Assembly (NCBI RefSeq): GCF_039523235.1 | Contig: NZ_BAAAEX010000003.1 | Reading direction: 5' to 3' (one strand) | Source: Castellaniella ginsengisoli | GTDB taxonomy: Bacteria > Pseudomonadota > Gammaproteobacteria > Burkholderiales > Burkholderiaceae_B | Length of the DNA: 64,000 nt | Translations under genes and position numbers: made by a program | The notes under the pieces: model-generated | The model's input: only the letters and a program-made list of their open reading frames with translations | Databases searched by the model: none | What the model was told of the DNA's origin: nothing | Part shown: piece after piece, positions 43,471 to 51,460 of the stretch | How positions within the stretch are numbered: position 1 is the stretch's first letter | How the letters are laid out: each line of letters begins with the position of its first letter

Positions 43471-44034
43471 CTAGCTTTCATCGGCGGGCGCCTCGGCGGG
43501 GACATACCAGGGTGAATAATGCGCACGCACCACGGGGCCGTCCACGCGCAGGGCATGGCAGCCGTCCAGTTGAAACGGCCGCTCGCCGTGGTCGGACTGG
43601 GCCTGGCGACCGGCCATGGTCTGGATCGCCACGGTGGGCAATACGTTGGTCAGTTCCGTCACATGAGTGCAGCCGGCCGTGCGGCCGAAACGCTCGCGCA
43701 CATGCTTGCGGAATTGATTGAGCAGATTCAGGCCTGCCAGCCGACCGTATTCCGGCGCGATGGCGCTGCAGAACTCGCCATAGGGGGCGGCCTCGTAGAC
43801 GGCCTCCGAGGCCGTGATGTTGAAGCGGTCATCGATGGTGACGCGCAGCCGCATGTGATGCACCGGCGCGCCCGCCGGGTGATGCCCGCCCCCGCGAATC
43901 GGGAAGTCATACGCCTTGGTGTCGACGAGTTCGGCCTCGAGGTCCCATAGCCCGTCATCCCGAGCATAGGATTCGACGCGGATGGAGCGCGTGTGAACGG
44001 GACGGCGTGGGCTCGCCGGATCGGACAAAGGCAT
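43471..44034 (-). CDS. DUF2889 protein
   Basis: This 187-residue soluble protein matches DUF2889, with RSIRVESYARDDGLWDLEAELVDTKAYDF near the start and GCTHVTELTNVLPTVAIQTMAG near the end. The function is unknown; the gene is usually found close to recX and sucC in betaproteobacteria. A dense palindromic element lies 44-85 bases upstream of its start. Confidence 0.85.
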   Translation of the reverse strand: MPLSDPASPRRPVHTRSIRVESYARDDGLWDLEAELVDTKAYDFPIRGGGHHPAGAPVHHMRLRVTIDDRFNITASEAVYEAAPYGEFCSAIAPEYGRLAGLNLLNQFRKHVRERFGRTAGCTHVTELTNVLPTVAIQTMAGRQAQSDHGERPFQLDGCHALRVDGPVVRAHYSPWYVPAEAPADES

Positions 44035-44073
44035 GAGGGGGGACGGAAAGGCCGGAATTCGTGAAACCTTTCG

Positions 44074-44118
44074 ATTATATACCGTGTATAAGCCCCCGAT
44101 TATATCGGCGGCTTATAC
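44074..44118. promoter_or_regulatory. Nested palindromes with two TATAAT boxes upstream of DUF2889
   Basis: GTATAAGCC (44086-44094) and GGCTTATAC (44110-44118) are exact inverted arms; inside them CCGAT and ATCGG pair around a 3-base loop. A second palindrome, TATAC-CGT-GTATA, spans 44078-44090. TATAAT occurs on the minus strand at 44104-44099 and 44079-44074, and CGATTATAT is repeated 25 bases apart. No T-run follows, so an operator/promoter for the DUF2889 gene is more likely than a metE terminator. Confidence 0.55.
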
Positions 44119-44142
44119 CCCTCTGCGGCCCGCCTCCGGCGG

Positions 44143-46440
44143 TCAGGCGGCTTCCCGCAGCGCCCGGGCCGCTTGCACCATGGATTGCAGCGCGGCGCGG
44201 GTTTCGGGCCAGCCGCGGGTCTTCAAGCCGCAGTCCGGGTTCACCCAGAGCCGCTCCGCAGGCAGGCGCTGGGCGGCGCGCCGCATCAGATCCACCATCC
44301 AGTCTTCGCGCGGCACATTGGGCGAATGGATGTCGTAGACGCCCGGGCCGATGTCGTTCGGATAGGAGAAGGCTTCGAAGGCGCCCAGCAGTTCCATATT
44401 GGAGCGTGAAGTCTCGATGGTGATCACGTCCGCATCCATCTCCGCGATCGCCTCGATGATATCGTTGAATTCCGAATAGCACATGTGGGTGTGGATCTGC
44501 GTATCGTCCCGCACCCCGCTGGTGGACAGGCGGAAACTGTCCACCGCCCAGTCCAGATAGGCGGCCCAGTCGCCGCGCCGCAGCGGCAGGCCCTCGCGAA
44601 AGGCAGGCTCGTCGATCTGGATCACAGTCACGCCGGCCTGCTCCAGGTCCTGGACCTCGTCGCGCAAGGCCAGGGCGATCTGGCGGCAGGTCTGCTCGCG
44701 CGGCTGATCATCGCGCACGAACGACCACTGCAGAATCGTCACCGGGCCGGTCAGCATGCCCTTGACCGGCCTGTCCGTCAGGGACTGCGCATAGGACGAC
44801 CAGGCCACGGTCATGGGGGCCAGGCGCGCCACGTCGCCGTAGATCAGGGGCGGCTTGACGCAACGCGAGCCGTAGCTCTGCACCCAACCGTGCGCGGTGA
44901 AGGCGAAGCCCGCCAGCAGTTCGCCGAAATACTCGACCATATCGTTGCGCTCGGGCTCGCCGTGCACCAGCACGTCCAGTCCGATTTCCTCCTGGAAGCG
45001 CACGACACGCTCGATTTCCTGGCGAATCGCCTTTTCGTAGGCGGCGTCTCCCAGCGCCCCGGTGCGCCAGTCGCGGCGCAAGGCGCGGATTTCCGGCGTC
45101 TGCGGAAAAGAGCCGATGGTGGTGGTGGGATAGCGCGGCAAACCCAGGCGCGCCTGCTGGGCGGCGATGCGCTCGCCAAAGGGCGTCCGTTCGCGGCGCA
45201 CCGCGCCCGAGGCCGCCAGGCGCTCGGCCACGTCGCGGCGATGGATGCGGCTCGACGCGGCGCGGCTGCGCACGGCCTGGCGGGCCGCGGCCAAGGCGCG
45301 CTGATCGGCCTCATCCGCCTCGTCATCCACCAGCCCCCGGAGCAGGCGCAACTCGTCGAGCTTCTGCACGGCAAAAGACAGCCAGCTACGCAGTTCATTA
45401 TCCAGGGCGGTTTCCAGGCCAAGGTCGATGGGCGCATGCAATAGCGAGCACGACGGCGCCAGCCACAGCCGCCCGCCCAGGCGCTGGGCAGCCGCGCGCA
45501 CCTGCTCATGCACACGGTCCAGATCGGCGCGCCATACGTTGCGCCCATCGATCACGCCCAGTGACAACACCTGATCGTCGCGCAGCGCAGCCAGCACGGC
45601 CGCCTGCTGGCCCGGCGCACGCACCAGGTCCACGTGCAGCCCCTGGACCGGCAGGCGCCGGATCTCATCCAGGTGGTGCTCGACGCTGCCGAAGTACGTG
45701 GCCAGCAGCACTTTGAGCCCTTGCTCCGCCAGCCGGGCGTAAACGCCGGCCAGCGCCTCGCGCCACGCCGGCGGCAGATCCAGCACCAGAATGGGTTCGT
45801 CGATCTGCACCCACTCCACGCCTTGCGCGGCCAGGCGTTGCAGCACCTGCTCATAGACCGCCAGCAGGCCGGGCAGCAGTTCCAGCTTGGCTGCGTCGTC
45901 AGCGCCGCCCGCATAGGCGTCCCCCTTGCCCAGCCACAGCCAGGTCAGCGGCCCGGGGATCACCGGCCGGGCACGGTGGCCCAGCGCCTGGGCCTCGGCC
46001 ACCTGCTCGAACAGGGATTCCCGCGCAATCCGGTAAGTCTGGTCGGGGTGGAGTTCAGGCACGATGTAGTGATAGTTGGTGTCGAACCACTTGGTCATTT
46101 CGCAAGCCGCCGCCGGCGTGCCCGACGGGGCCCGGCCACGGGCCATGCGAAACAGCGTATCCAGTTCGACCGGGGCATCATCGGCCTGGCCGAAACGCGC
46201 GGGCACGGCGCCCAGCAGCGTGGTCCATTCCAGGATATGGTCATACCAGGCAAAATCGCCGACCGGCACCCAGTGCGCGCCGGCTTCGGCCTGGATCGCC
46301 CAATGCCGGGCCCGCAACGCTTGGCCCGTCGCCAGCAGGCCGTCCAGGCTGTTCTTGCCGGCCCAATAGGCTTCCTGGGCACGCTTCAGTTCGCGATCCG
46401 CGCCGATCCGGGGGAATCCCAAATTATGAATGATCGTCAT
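44143..46440 (-). CDS. metE: Cobalamin-independent methionine synthase
   Basis: MetE transfers a methyl group from methyltetrahydropteroyl-triglutamate to homocysteine. The 765-residue protein has the N-terminal GFPRIGADRELKRAQEAYW, the second-half TTTIGSFPQTPEIR, VHGEPERNDMVEYFGE and the zinc ligands in IHTHMCYSEFND and VNPDCGLKTRG. It is divergent from metR, with MetR-type boxes in the gap. It interrupts the recX-DUF2889 neighbourhood seen in relatives. Confidence 0.97.
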   Translation of the reverse strand: MTIIHNLGFPRIGADRELKRAQEAYWAGKNSLDGLLATGQALRARHWAIQAEAGAHWVPVGDFAWYDHILEWTTLLGAVPARFGQADDAPVELDTLFRMARGRAPSGTPAAACEMTKWFDTNYHYIVPELHPDQTYRIARESLFEQVAEAQALGHRARPVIPGPLTWLWLGKGDAYAGGADDAAKLELLPGLLAVYEQVLQRLAAQGVEWVQIDEPILVLDLPPAWREALAGVYARLAEQGLKVLLATYFGSVEHHLDEIRRLPVQGLHVDLVRAPGQQAAVLAALRDDQVLSLGVIDGRNVWRADLDRVHEQVRAAAQRLGGRLWLAPSCSLLHAPIDLGLETALDNELRSWLSFAVQKLDELRLLRGLVDDEADEADQRALAAARQAVRSRAASSRIHRRDVAERLAASGAVRRERTPFGERIAAQQARLGLPRYPTTTIGSFPQTPEIRALRRDWRTGALGDAAYEKAIRQEIERVVRFQEEIGLDVLVHGEPERNDMVEYFGELLAGFAFTAHGWVQSYGSRCVKPPLIYGDVARLAPMTVAWSSYAQSLTDRPVKGMLTGPVTILQWSFVRDDQPREQTCRQIALALRDEVQDLEQAGVTVIQIDEPAFREGLPLRRGDWAAYLDWAVDSFRLSTSGVRDDTQIHTHMCYSEFNDIIEAIAEMDADVITIETSRSNMELLGAFEAFSYPNDIGPGVYDIHSPNVPREDWMVDLMRRAAQRLPAERLWVNPDCGLKTRGWPETRAALQSMVQAARALREAA

Positions 46441-46471
46441 GATTAATCCTGATTACATTAAAATTATTCAA

Positions 46472-46484
46472 TGAACAACATTCT
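46472..46484. promoter_or_regulatory. MetR-type box in the metE-metR gap
   Basis: TGAACAACATTCT matches the MetR consensus TGAA-N5-TTCA at all but the last base. It lies 32 bases upstream of the metE start in the 102-base divergent gap. Confidence 0.55.
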
Positions 46485-46530
46485 GCCTGGATGGAACGGA
46501 AATAAAAAATCAAATCCTGCACCCATAATA

Positions 46531-46543
46531 TGAGAGAAATTCA
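46531..46543. promoter_or_regulatory. Second MetR-type box at the metR start
   Basis: TGAGAGAAATTCA fits TGAA-N5-TTCA with one mismatch and ends on the first base of the metR start codon, a position suited to autorepression. Confidence 0.45.
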
Positions 46544-47457
46544 TGATTGAGTTGCGCCACCTGGAAACCTTGCTGGCCATCCGCGAGGGCGGCAGCCTGC
46601 AGGAAGCCGCCGAACGCCTGCATCTGACGCAATCGGCCCTCTCGCACCAGCTTCGCGACCTGGAAGTACGGTTGAAGACCCCGCTGCTGAACCGCCGCAC
46701 CCGGCCCGCGCGCTTGACGACGGCGGGCCTGCGTCTGGTGGCGCTGGCCGAAGACGTATTGCCGCGCGTGCGCGCGGCGGAACAGGAACTGCGCCGCCTG
46801 GCGGCCGGCCGCGCCGGCCGCCTGCACGTCGCCATCGACTGTCATTCCTGCTTCCAGTGGCTGATGCCGACGCTGGACGCATTCCGCAAAGATTGGCCGG
46901 AAGTCTCCCTGGATCTGACAGCGGCTTTTTCCTTCGCCCCCCTGCCCGCCCTGGCCCGCGGCGACCTGGATGTGGTCATCACATCGGATCCCGAACCATT
47001 GGAAACGGTGCGCTACACCCCGCTGTTTGCCTACGAACTGGTTCTGGCGGTGGCCAGCCGGGGACCGCTCGGCGCCGCCGGCCGGATCCAGCCGGAAGAC
47101 CTGGCCGATCAGGTTCTGATTACCTACCCCGTCGACCGGGCCCGGCTGGACATCTACACCGCATTCCTGGATCCGGCCGGCGTGGAGCCCGTCGCCGTGC
47201 GCACGGCGGAGCTGACGCCCATGATCGTGCAACTGGTCGCCAGCGGCCGGGGCGTGGCGGCACTGCCCAGTTGGGCGCTGGATGAGTACAAGAACCTGCC
47301 GGGGCTGAGAATCTGCCGCTTGGAAGCGGGGATCTGGCGCACGCTGCAAGCCGGCATCCGTGCCGAAGATGCTGAAACCGCCTACGTGCAGGCGTTCCTG
47401 GAGCAGGCCAGGCGCACCTGCTTCGAGGCCCTGCCGGGCATCCGCGCCCCAGGGTAG
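46543..47457 (+). CDS. metR: LysR-type regulator MetR
   Basis: MetR activates metE in response to homocysteine. The 304-residue LysR protein has the N-terminal helix-turn-helix MIELRHLETLLAIREGGSLQEAAERLHLTQSALSHQL and MetR-like sequence afterwards (AIDCHSCFQWLMPTLDAFRKDWPEV, TYPVDRARLDIYTAFLDPAGVEP). Its position back-to-back with metE supports the name. It ends 3 bases from the convergent recX stop. Confidence 0.93.
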   Translation: MIELRHLETLLAIREGGSLQEAAERLHLTQSALSHQLRDLEVRLKTPLLNRRTRPARLTTAGLRLVALAEDVLPRVRAAEQELRRLAAGRAGRLHVAIDCHSCFQWLMPTLDAFRKDWPEVSLDLTAAFSFAPLPALARGDLDVVITSDPEPLETVRYTPLFAYELVLAVASRGPLGAAGRIQPEDLADQVLITYPVDRARLDIYTAFLDPAGVEPVAVRTAELTPMIVQLVASGRGVAALPSWALDEYKNLPGLRICRLEAGIWRTLQAGIRAEDAETAYVQAFLEQARRTCFEALPGIRAPG

Positions 47458-47460
47458 GCG

Positions 47461-47994
47461 CTATTCGGAATCGGGCGTCGATGCGTCGTCGGCATCCGTG
47501 CGCGCGCTCAACAGCCGCCGGATGCAGTCAGCGGAAAACCCCCTGCCCGCCATGAAACGATACTGCCGCGCATAATCGCGCGGGTCGGCGGGAGGATGGC
47601 CGAACTTGCGCTGCCAGACGGCGAGCGCACGATCCGCTTCAGTGGCGTGCAGGGTTTCTCGCAGATCGGCCAGTTGCTCATCGGCCAGCCCCTGCTGGCG
47701 CAGGGCGCCGAGAATGCGTTGCGCGCCCTGGCGGCTCGCAGCGCGATGGGCGTACGCCTGGGCATAGCGCTGGTCGGATTGCCAGTGCTCTCGCGCCAGG
47801 TCATCGAGCACCGCCTCGATGGCGGCGGGATCATCGCACCAGGCCGAGAGCTTGCGGCGCAGTTCCTGGCGGGAATGTTCGCGCCTGGACAGATAAGCGA
47901 CGGCCCGGGCCTTCAGGCTGAGGCCGGGCCTGCGCCCGGACGGGCCGTTGCCGCCGGACGGCGGATCGGGCGCGTCGGCGGCGTCATTCCCCAT
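47461..47994 (-). CDS. recX: Recombination regulatory protein RecX
   Basis: RecX limits RecA filament activity. The 177-residue protein has the tandem three-helix repeats of the family: LKARAVAYLSRREHSRQELRRKLSA, AIEAVLDDLAREHWQSDQRYAQAYAHR and RQYRFMAGRGFSADCIRRLL. The start lies within the last 11 bases of recA, so the two are co-translated. The N-terminal 25 residues are Gly/Pro-rich and poorly conserved. Confidence 0.92.
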   Translation of the reverse strand: MGNDAADAPDPPSGGNGPSGRRPGLSLKARAVAYLSRREHSRQELRRKLSAWCDDPAAIEAVLDDLAREHWQSDQRYAQAYAHRAASRQGAQRILGALRQQGLADEQLADLRETLHATEADRALAVWQRKFGHPPADPRDYARQYRFMAGRGFSADCIRRLLSARTDADDASTPDSE

Positions 47995-49045
47995 CGGCAG
48001 CGGGGGCGGCCGAAGCGGCGGGTACGGCCCGGGCGGTGATGCCCAGTTGCTCGCGCACGCGGTTCTCGATCTCGAAGGCCATGTCCTGATGCTCTTTCAG
48101 GTATTCGCGGACGTTGTCCTTGCCCTGGCCGATGCGCTCGCCGTTGTAGCTGTACCAGGCGCCGGACTTGTCGACCACGCCGGCCTGGACACCCAGATCG
48201 ATGATTTCACCCTCGCGGGAAATGCCGGCGCCGTACATGATGTCGAATTCGACCTGCTTGAACGGCGGCGCGACTTTGTTCTTGACGATCTTGACCCGGG
48301 TTTCGTTGCCGACGACCTCGTCGCCCTTCTTGATCGAGCCGATGCGGCGGATGTCCAGGCGCACGGAGGAATAGAACTTGAGCGCATTGCCGCCCGTGGT
48401 GGTCTCGGGGTTGCCGAACATGACGCCGATCTTCATGCGGATCTGGTTGATGAAGATCACCATGCAGTTGGCGCGCTTGATCGTAGCGGTGAGCTTGCGC
48501 AGGGCCTGGCTCATGAGGCGGGCCTGCAGGCCGGGCAGCGAATCGCCCATGTCGCCTTCGATTTCAGCCTTGGGCACCAGCGCGGCGACCGAGTCGATGA
48601 CGATCAGGTCGACCGACCCCGAGCGCACCAGGGCATCGGTGATTTCCAGGGCCTGCTCGCCCGTATCGGGCTGGGAGATCAGCAGGTCTTCGAGGTTGAC
48701 CCCCAGGCGCGAAGCGTACTGGACGTCGAGCGCATGCTCGGCGTCAATGAAGGCGCAGGTACCGCCAATTTTCTGCATTTCGGCGATGACCTGCAGCGTG
48801 AGCGTGGTCTTGCCGGAGGATTCGGGCCCGTAGACTTCGACCACCCGGCCGCGCGGCAGGCCGCCGACGCCCAGGGCGATGTCCAGCCCCAGCGAGCCGG
48901 TGGAGACGACCTGGATGTCGTGTTCGATCTGGTTGTCGCCATAGCGCATGACGGAACCCTTGCCGAACTGCTTTTCGATCTGAGACAGCGCGGCAGCCAG
49001 CGCCTTGGCGCGTTCGGGGTTGGCCTTGCCGGAGCGTTCATCCAT
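47984..49045 (-). CDS. recA: DNA recombinase RecA
   Basis: RecA forms filaments on single-stranded DNA, drives strand exchange and triggers LexA cleavage. The 353-residue protein has GSVMRYGD, Walker A GPESSGKTT, LIVIDSVAALVPKAEIEGDMGD and INQIRMKIGVMFGNPETTTGGNALKFY. Upstream lies a LexA box and a TATAAT -10 element. It overlaps recX at the 3' end. Confidence 0.98.
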   Translation of the reverse strand: MDERSGKANPERAKALAAALSQIEKQFGKGSVMRYGDNQIEHDIQVVSTGSLGLDIALGVGGLPRGRVVEVYGPESSGKTTLTLQVIAEMQKIGGTCAFIDAEHALDVQYASRLGVNLEDLLISQPDTGEQALEITDALVRSGSVDLIVIDSVAALVPKAEIEGDMGDSLPGLQARLMSQALRKLTATIKRANCMVIFINQIRMKIGVMFGNPETTTGGNALKFYSSVRLDIRRIGSIKKGDEVVGNETRVKIVKNKVAPPFKQVEFDIMYGAGISREGEIIDLGVQAGVVDKSGAWYSYNGERIGQGKDNVREYLKEHQDMAFEIENRVREQLGITARAVPAASAAPAADGE

Positions 49046-49140
49046 GGGGGAAGTTCCTATCGTGATTGATGAGCCGTCGGGACCGCGGCCGCGGGTCGGC
49101 CGGGCCGCCTGCGGCGGGATTCGGGAAATTATGGCATTAA

Positions 49141-49162
49141 ATTATACTGTATGGAAATACAG
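49141..49162 (-). promoter_or_regulatory. recA promoter with LexA (SOS) box
   Basis: CTGTATGGAAATACAG (49147-49162) fits the LexA consensus CTGT-N8-ACAG exactly. It directly abuts a minus-strand TATAAT (49146-49141), so bound LexA would cover the recA promoter. The start codon lies about 95 bases downstream. The site is also 135 bases upstream of the divergent response-regulator gene. Confidence 0.85.
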
Positions 49163-49296
49163 ATGTGTCGATTCCATCACAGCCGCCCCTGCTTCGCCCA
49201 TCGTTTACCCTAAATGACCGGGCCAGGGCGTACGTGCCACAATGGCAGCAGTCTGGGCGCCCCGGCGCCCGCTTCCTCCTGAACGTCAATTCCGCC

Positions 49297-49998
49297 ATGC
49301 GTATCCTGATTGCCGAGGACGACAGCATTCTCGCGGACGGGCTGTCCCGATCACTGCGCTACGAAGGCTATGCCGTGGATGTCGTCAGTGACGGTTCCAG
49401 CGCCGATTCCGCCCTGCAACTGCAGACCTTCGACCTCCTGATCCTGGATCTGGGCCTGCCGCGCCTTGATGGCCTGTCCGTGCTGCGCAAGCTGCGCCAG
49501 CGCGGCACGCCCCTGCCCGTCCTGATCCTGACTGCCGCCGATTCCGTCGAACAGCGCGTCGAAGGCCTGGATCTGGGCGCCGACGACTACATGTCCAAGC
49601 CGTTCGCCCTCAGCGAACTGGAGGCCCGCGTGCGCGCCCTGATCCGCCGGCACGGCGGCGGCCGCGCATCCGTGCTGCATCATGGCCGCCTCTCCTTCGA
49701 TCTCAACGGACGGGTCGCCTCCATCGACGAAGCCACCGTCGAGCTGTCCGCCCGCGAAACCAGCCTGCTGGAAATCTTCCTGTCGCGCAGCGGCCGCATG
49801 ATCAGCAAGCATCAGTTGGTCGACCTGCTGTGCGAATGGGGCGAAGAGGTCACCACCAACGCCATCGAGGTCTACATCCACCGGCTGCGCAAAAAGATCG
49901 AGCCTGCGGGCGTCCACATCCTGACCGTGCGCGGCCTGGGATACTGCCTGGAACCCGATAGTCGCGCCATGTCCGCCGATACGGCCGCCGTTGGCTGA
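49297..49998 (+). CDS. OmpR-family response regulator (TctD-like)
   Basis: This 233-residue regulator has a receiver domain starting MRILIAEDDSILADGLSRSL with the acidic pair at 8-9, phosphoacceptor Asp51 in LLILDLGLPRLDG and Lys101 in YMSKPFA, then a winged-helix output domain (ISKHQLVDLLCEWGEEVTTNAIEVYIHRLRKKIE). Upstream in-frame codons to 49165 lack conservation. With the next two genes it forms an operon. Confidence 0.9.
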   Translation: MRILIAEDDSILADGLSRSLRYEGYAVDVVSDGSSADSALQLQTFDLLILDLGLPRLDGLSVLRKLRQRGTPLPVLILTAADSVEQRVEGLDLGADDYMSKPFALSELEARVRALIRRHGGGRASVLHHGRLSFDLNGRVASIDEATVELSARETSLLEIFLSRSGRMISKHQLVDLLCEWGEEVTTNAIEVYIHRLRKKIEPAGVHILTVRGLGYCLEPDSRAMSADTAAVG

Positions 49999-50011
49999 CG
50001 GCCCGCCAGAC

Positions 50012-51460
50012 ATGTTCTCGAATCCGGCCCCGCGCAGAGCCCGCCGCCGCGCAACCCTGCTGGGCCGCATCCTGCTGTGGATGATCGTGCCGCTGTTCGT
50101 CCTGTGGTCGATCGGCATCGTCATCACTTACTTCATTTCTCTCAACATCGCCAATTCGCCCTACGACCGGACACTGGCAAGCCACCTGCGCCTGCTGCGC
50201 CACGAGGTCGAGCAACAGCGGCTGGCCAGCAGCGTGGCGCTGTCCGAATCCGCCCGCACGGTGCTGGCGGGCAGCGCGGACGAGCCCTCCACCAGTTGGC
50301 AGATCCTGGATGCGAACGGCAATCTGCTGGCTGGCGACCCCAGCATCCCCACGCCGGAAAACTGGGGCTACGACATCGACCAGATCCGCTTTCGCAACGC
50401 ATCCCTGGATCATCAGGCCATCCGCATGGCCTACGTCTGGGGCGGACGCGACCAGGATGGCACCGGCTTCCTGACGGTCGTGGCCGAACCCGCCGAGGCG
50501 CGCGCCACGCTGCAGCAGGAAATCCTGACCGGCATGCTGACGCCCCAACTCATCATCCTGCCCCTGGCCGCGATGCTGGCCGGACTGGGCCTGACCCAGG
50601 GCCTCGAGCCCCTCAGCCTGCTCCAGGAGCACATGCGCCGCCGAAAGCCCAGCGACCTGTCCCCCCTGCGCGACGACCTCGCCCCGGCCGAAATCGTGCC
50701 GCTGATCGCGTCCATGAACAACGTGCTGCAGCGCTTGTCCGACTCCATCGAATCTCAGCGGCGCTTTGTCGCCAACGCCGCCCACCAGCTCAAAACCCCG
50801 CTGGCCGGCATCCGCACGCAATGCGAGCTGGCCTTGCGCGAACAAGAGCCCGAACGCATGCGCGACAGCCTGCAGCAACTGATCACCGGCTCCCAGCGCG
50901 CCACCCGTCTGGTCAACCAGTTGCTGTTGCTGGCTCAGGCGGAATCTCTCGATCCCACCCAGTCTCGCACCACCGAACTGCTGGATCTGTTGCGCCTGGC
51001 CGAATCCTGTACCCTCGAATGGGTCGAAACCGCCCTGCAACGACACATCGATCTGGGCTTTGAGTCGCCCGGCGAAGCATTGCCGATCTTCGGCAATGCG
51101 GTGATGGTCCGCGAACTGTTGAACAACCTGATCGACAATGCGCTGCTCTACACGCCCCGGGGCGGCCGGGTCACCGTGCGCGCCCTGCCCGAGGGCGACC
51201 GGGTCTGCCTGGAAGTCCAGGATTCCGGCCCAGGCATCCCCCCCGAGGAACAATCCCGCGTGTTCGACCGCTTTTACCGGATCCTTGGCCATGGCGCCGA
51301 GGGCAGCGGCCTGGGCCTGGCGATCGTACGCGAGGTGGCCGAGCACCACCACGCCACCATTGCGTTCCTGCCGCCCGGCAACCACCGGGATCCGGTCAGC
51401 GCCGGCACCCGGCTGCGTGTTTCATTCCCCCGCGACGATGCGCCGAGGACCCGTTCATGA
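50012..51460 (+). CDS. TctE-like sensor histidine kinase
   Basis: This 482-residue inner-membrane kinase has an N-terminal helix (about 16-43), a two-component sensor-kinase N-terminal (2CSK_N) region with ANSPYDRTLASHLRLLRHEV, a second helix near 175-195, an H-box with His258 in NAAHQLKTPLAGIR, an N-box NLIDNALLYTPRGG and G-boxes DSGPGIP and GSGLGLAIVREV. A TTG at 49991 would add seven residues and overlap the regulator gene; the choice is unresolved. The family often senses carboxylates. It overlaps the transporter start as ATGA. Confidence 0.9.
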   Translation: MFSNPAPRRARRRATLLGRILLWMIVPLFVLWSIGIVITYFISLNIANSPYDRTLASHLRLLRHEVEQQRLASSVALSESARTVLAGSADEPSTSWQILDANGNLLAGDPSIPTPENWGYDIDQIRFRNASLDHQAIRMAYVWGGRDQDGTGFLTVVAEPAEARATLQQEILTGMLTPQLIILPLAAMLAGLGLTQGLEPLSLLQEHMRRRKPSDLSPLRDDLAPAEIVPLIASMNNVLQRLSDSIESQRRFVANAAHQLKTPLAGIRTQCELALREQEPERMRDSLQQLITGSQRATRLVNQLLLLAQAESLDPTQSRTTELLDLLRLAESCTLEWVETALQRHIDLGFESPGEALPIFGNAVMVRELLNNLIDNALLYTPRGGRVTVRALPEGDRVCLEVQDSGPGIPPEEQSRVFDRFYRILGHGAEGSGLGLAIVREVAEHHHATIAFLPPGNHRDPVSAGTRLRVSFPRDDAPRTRS

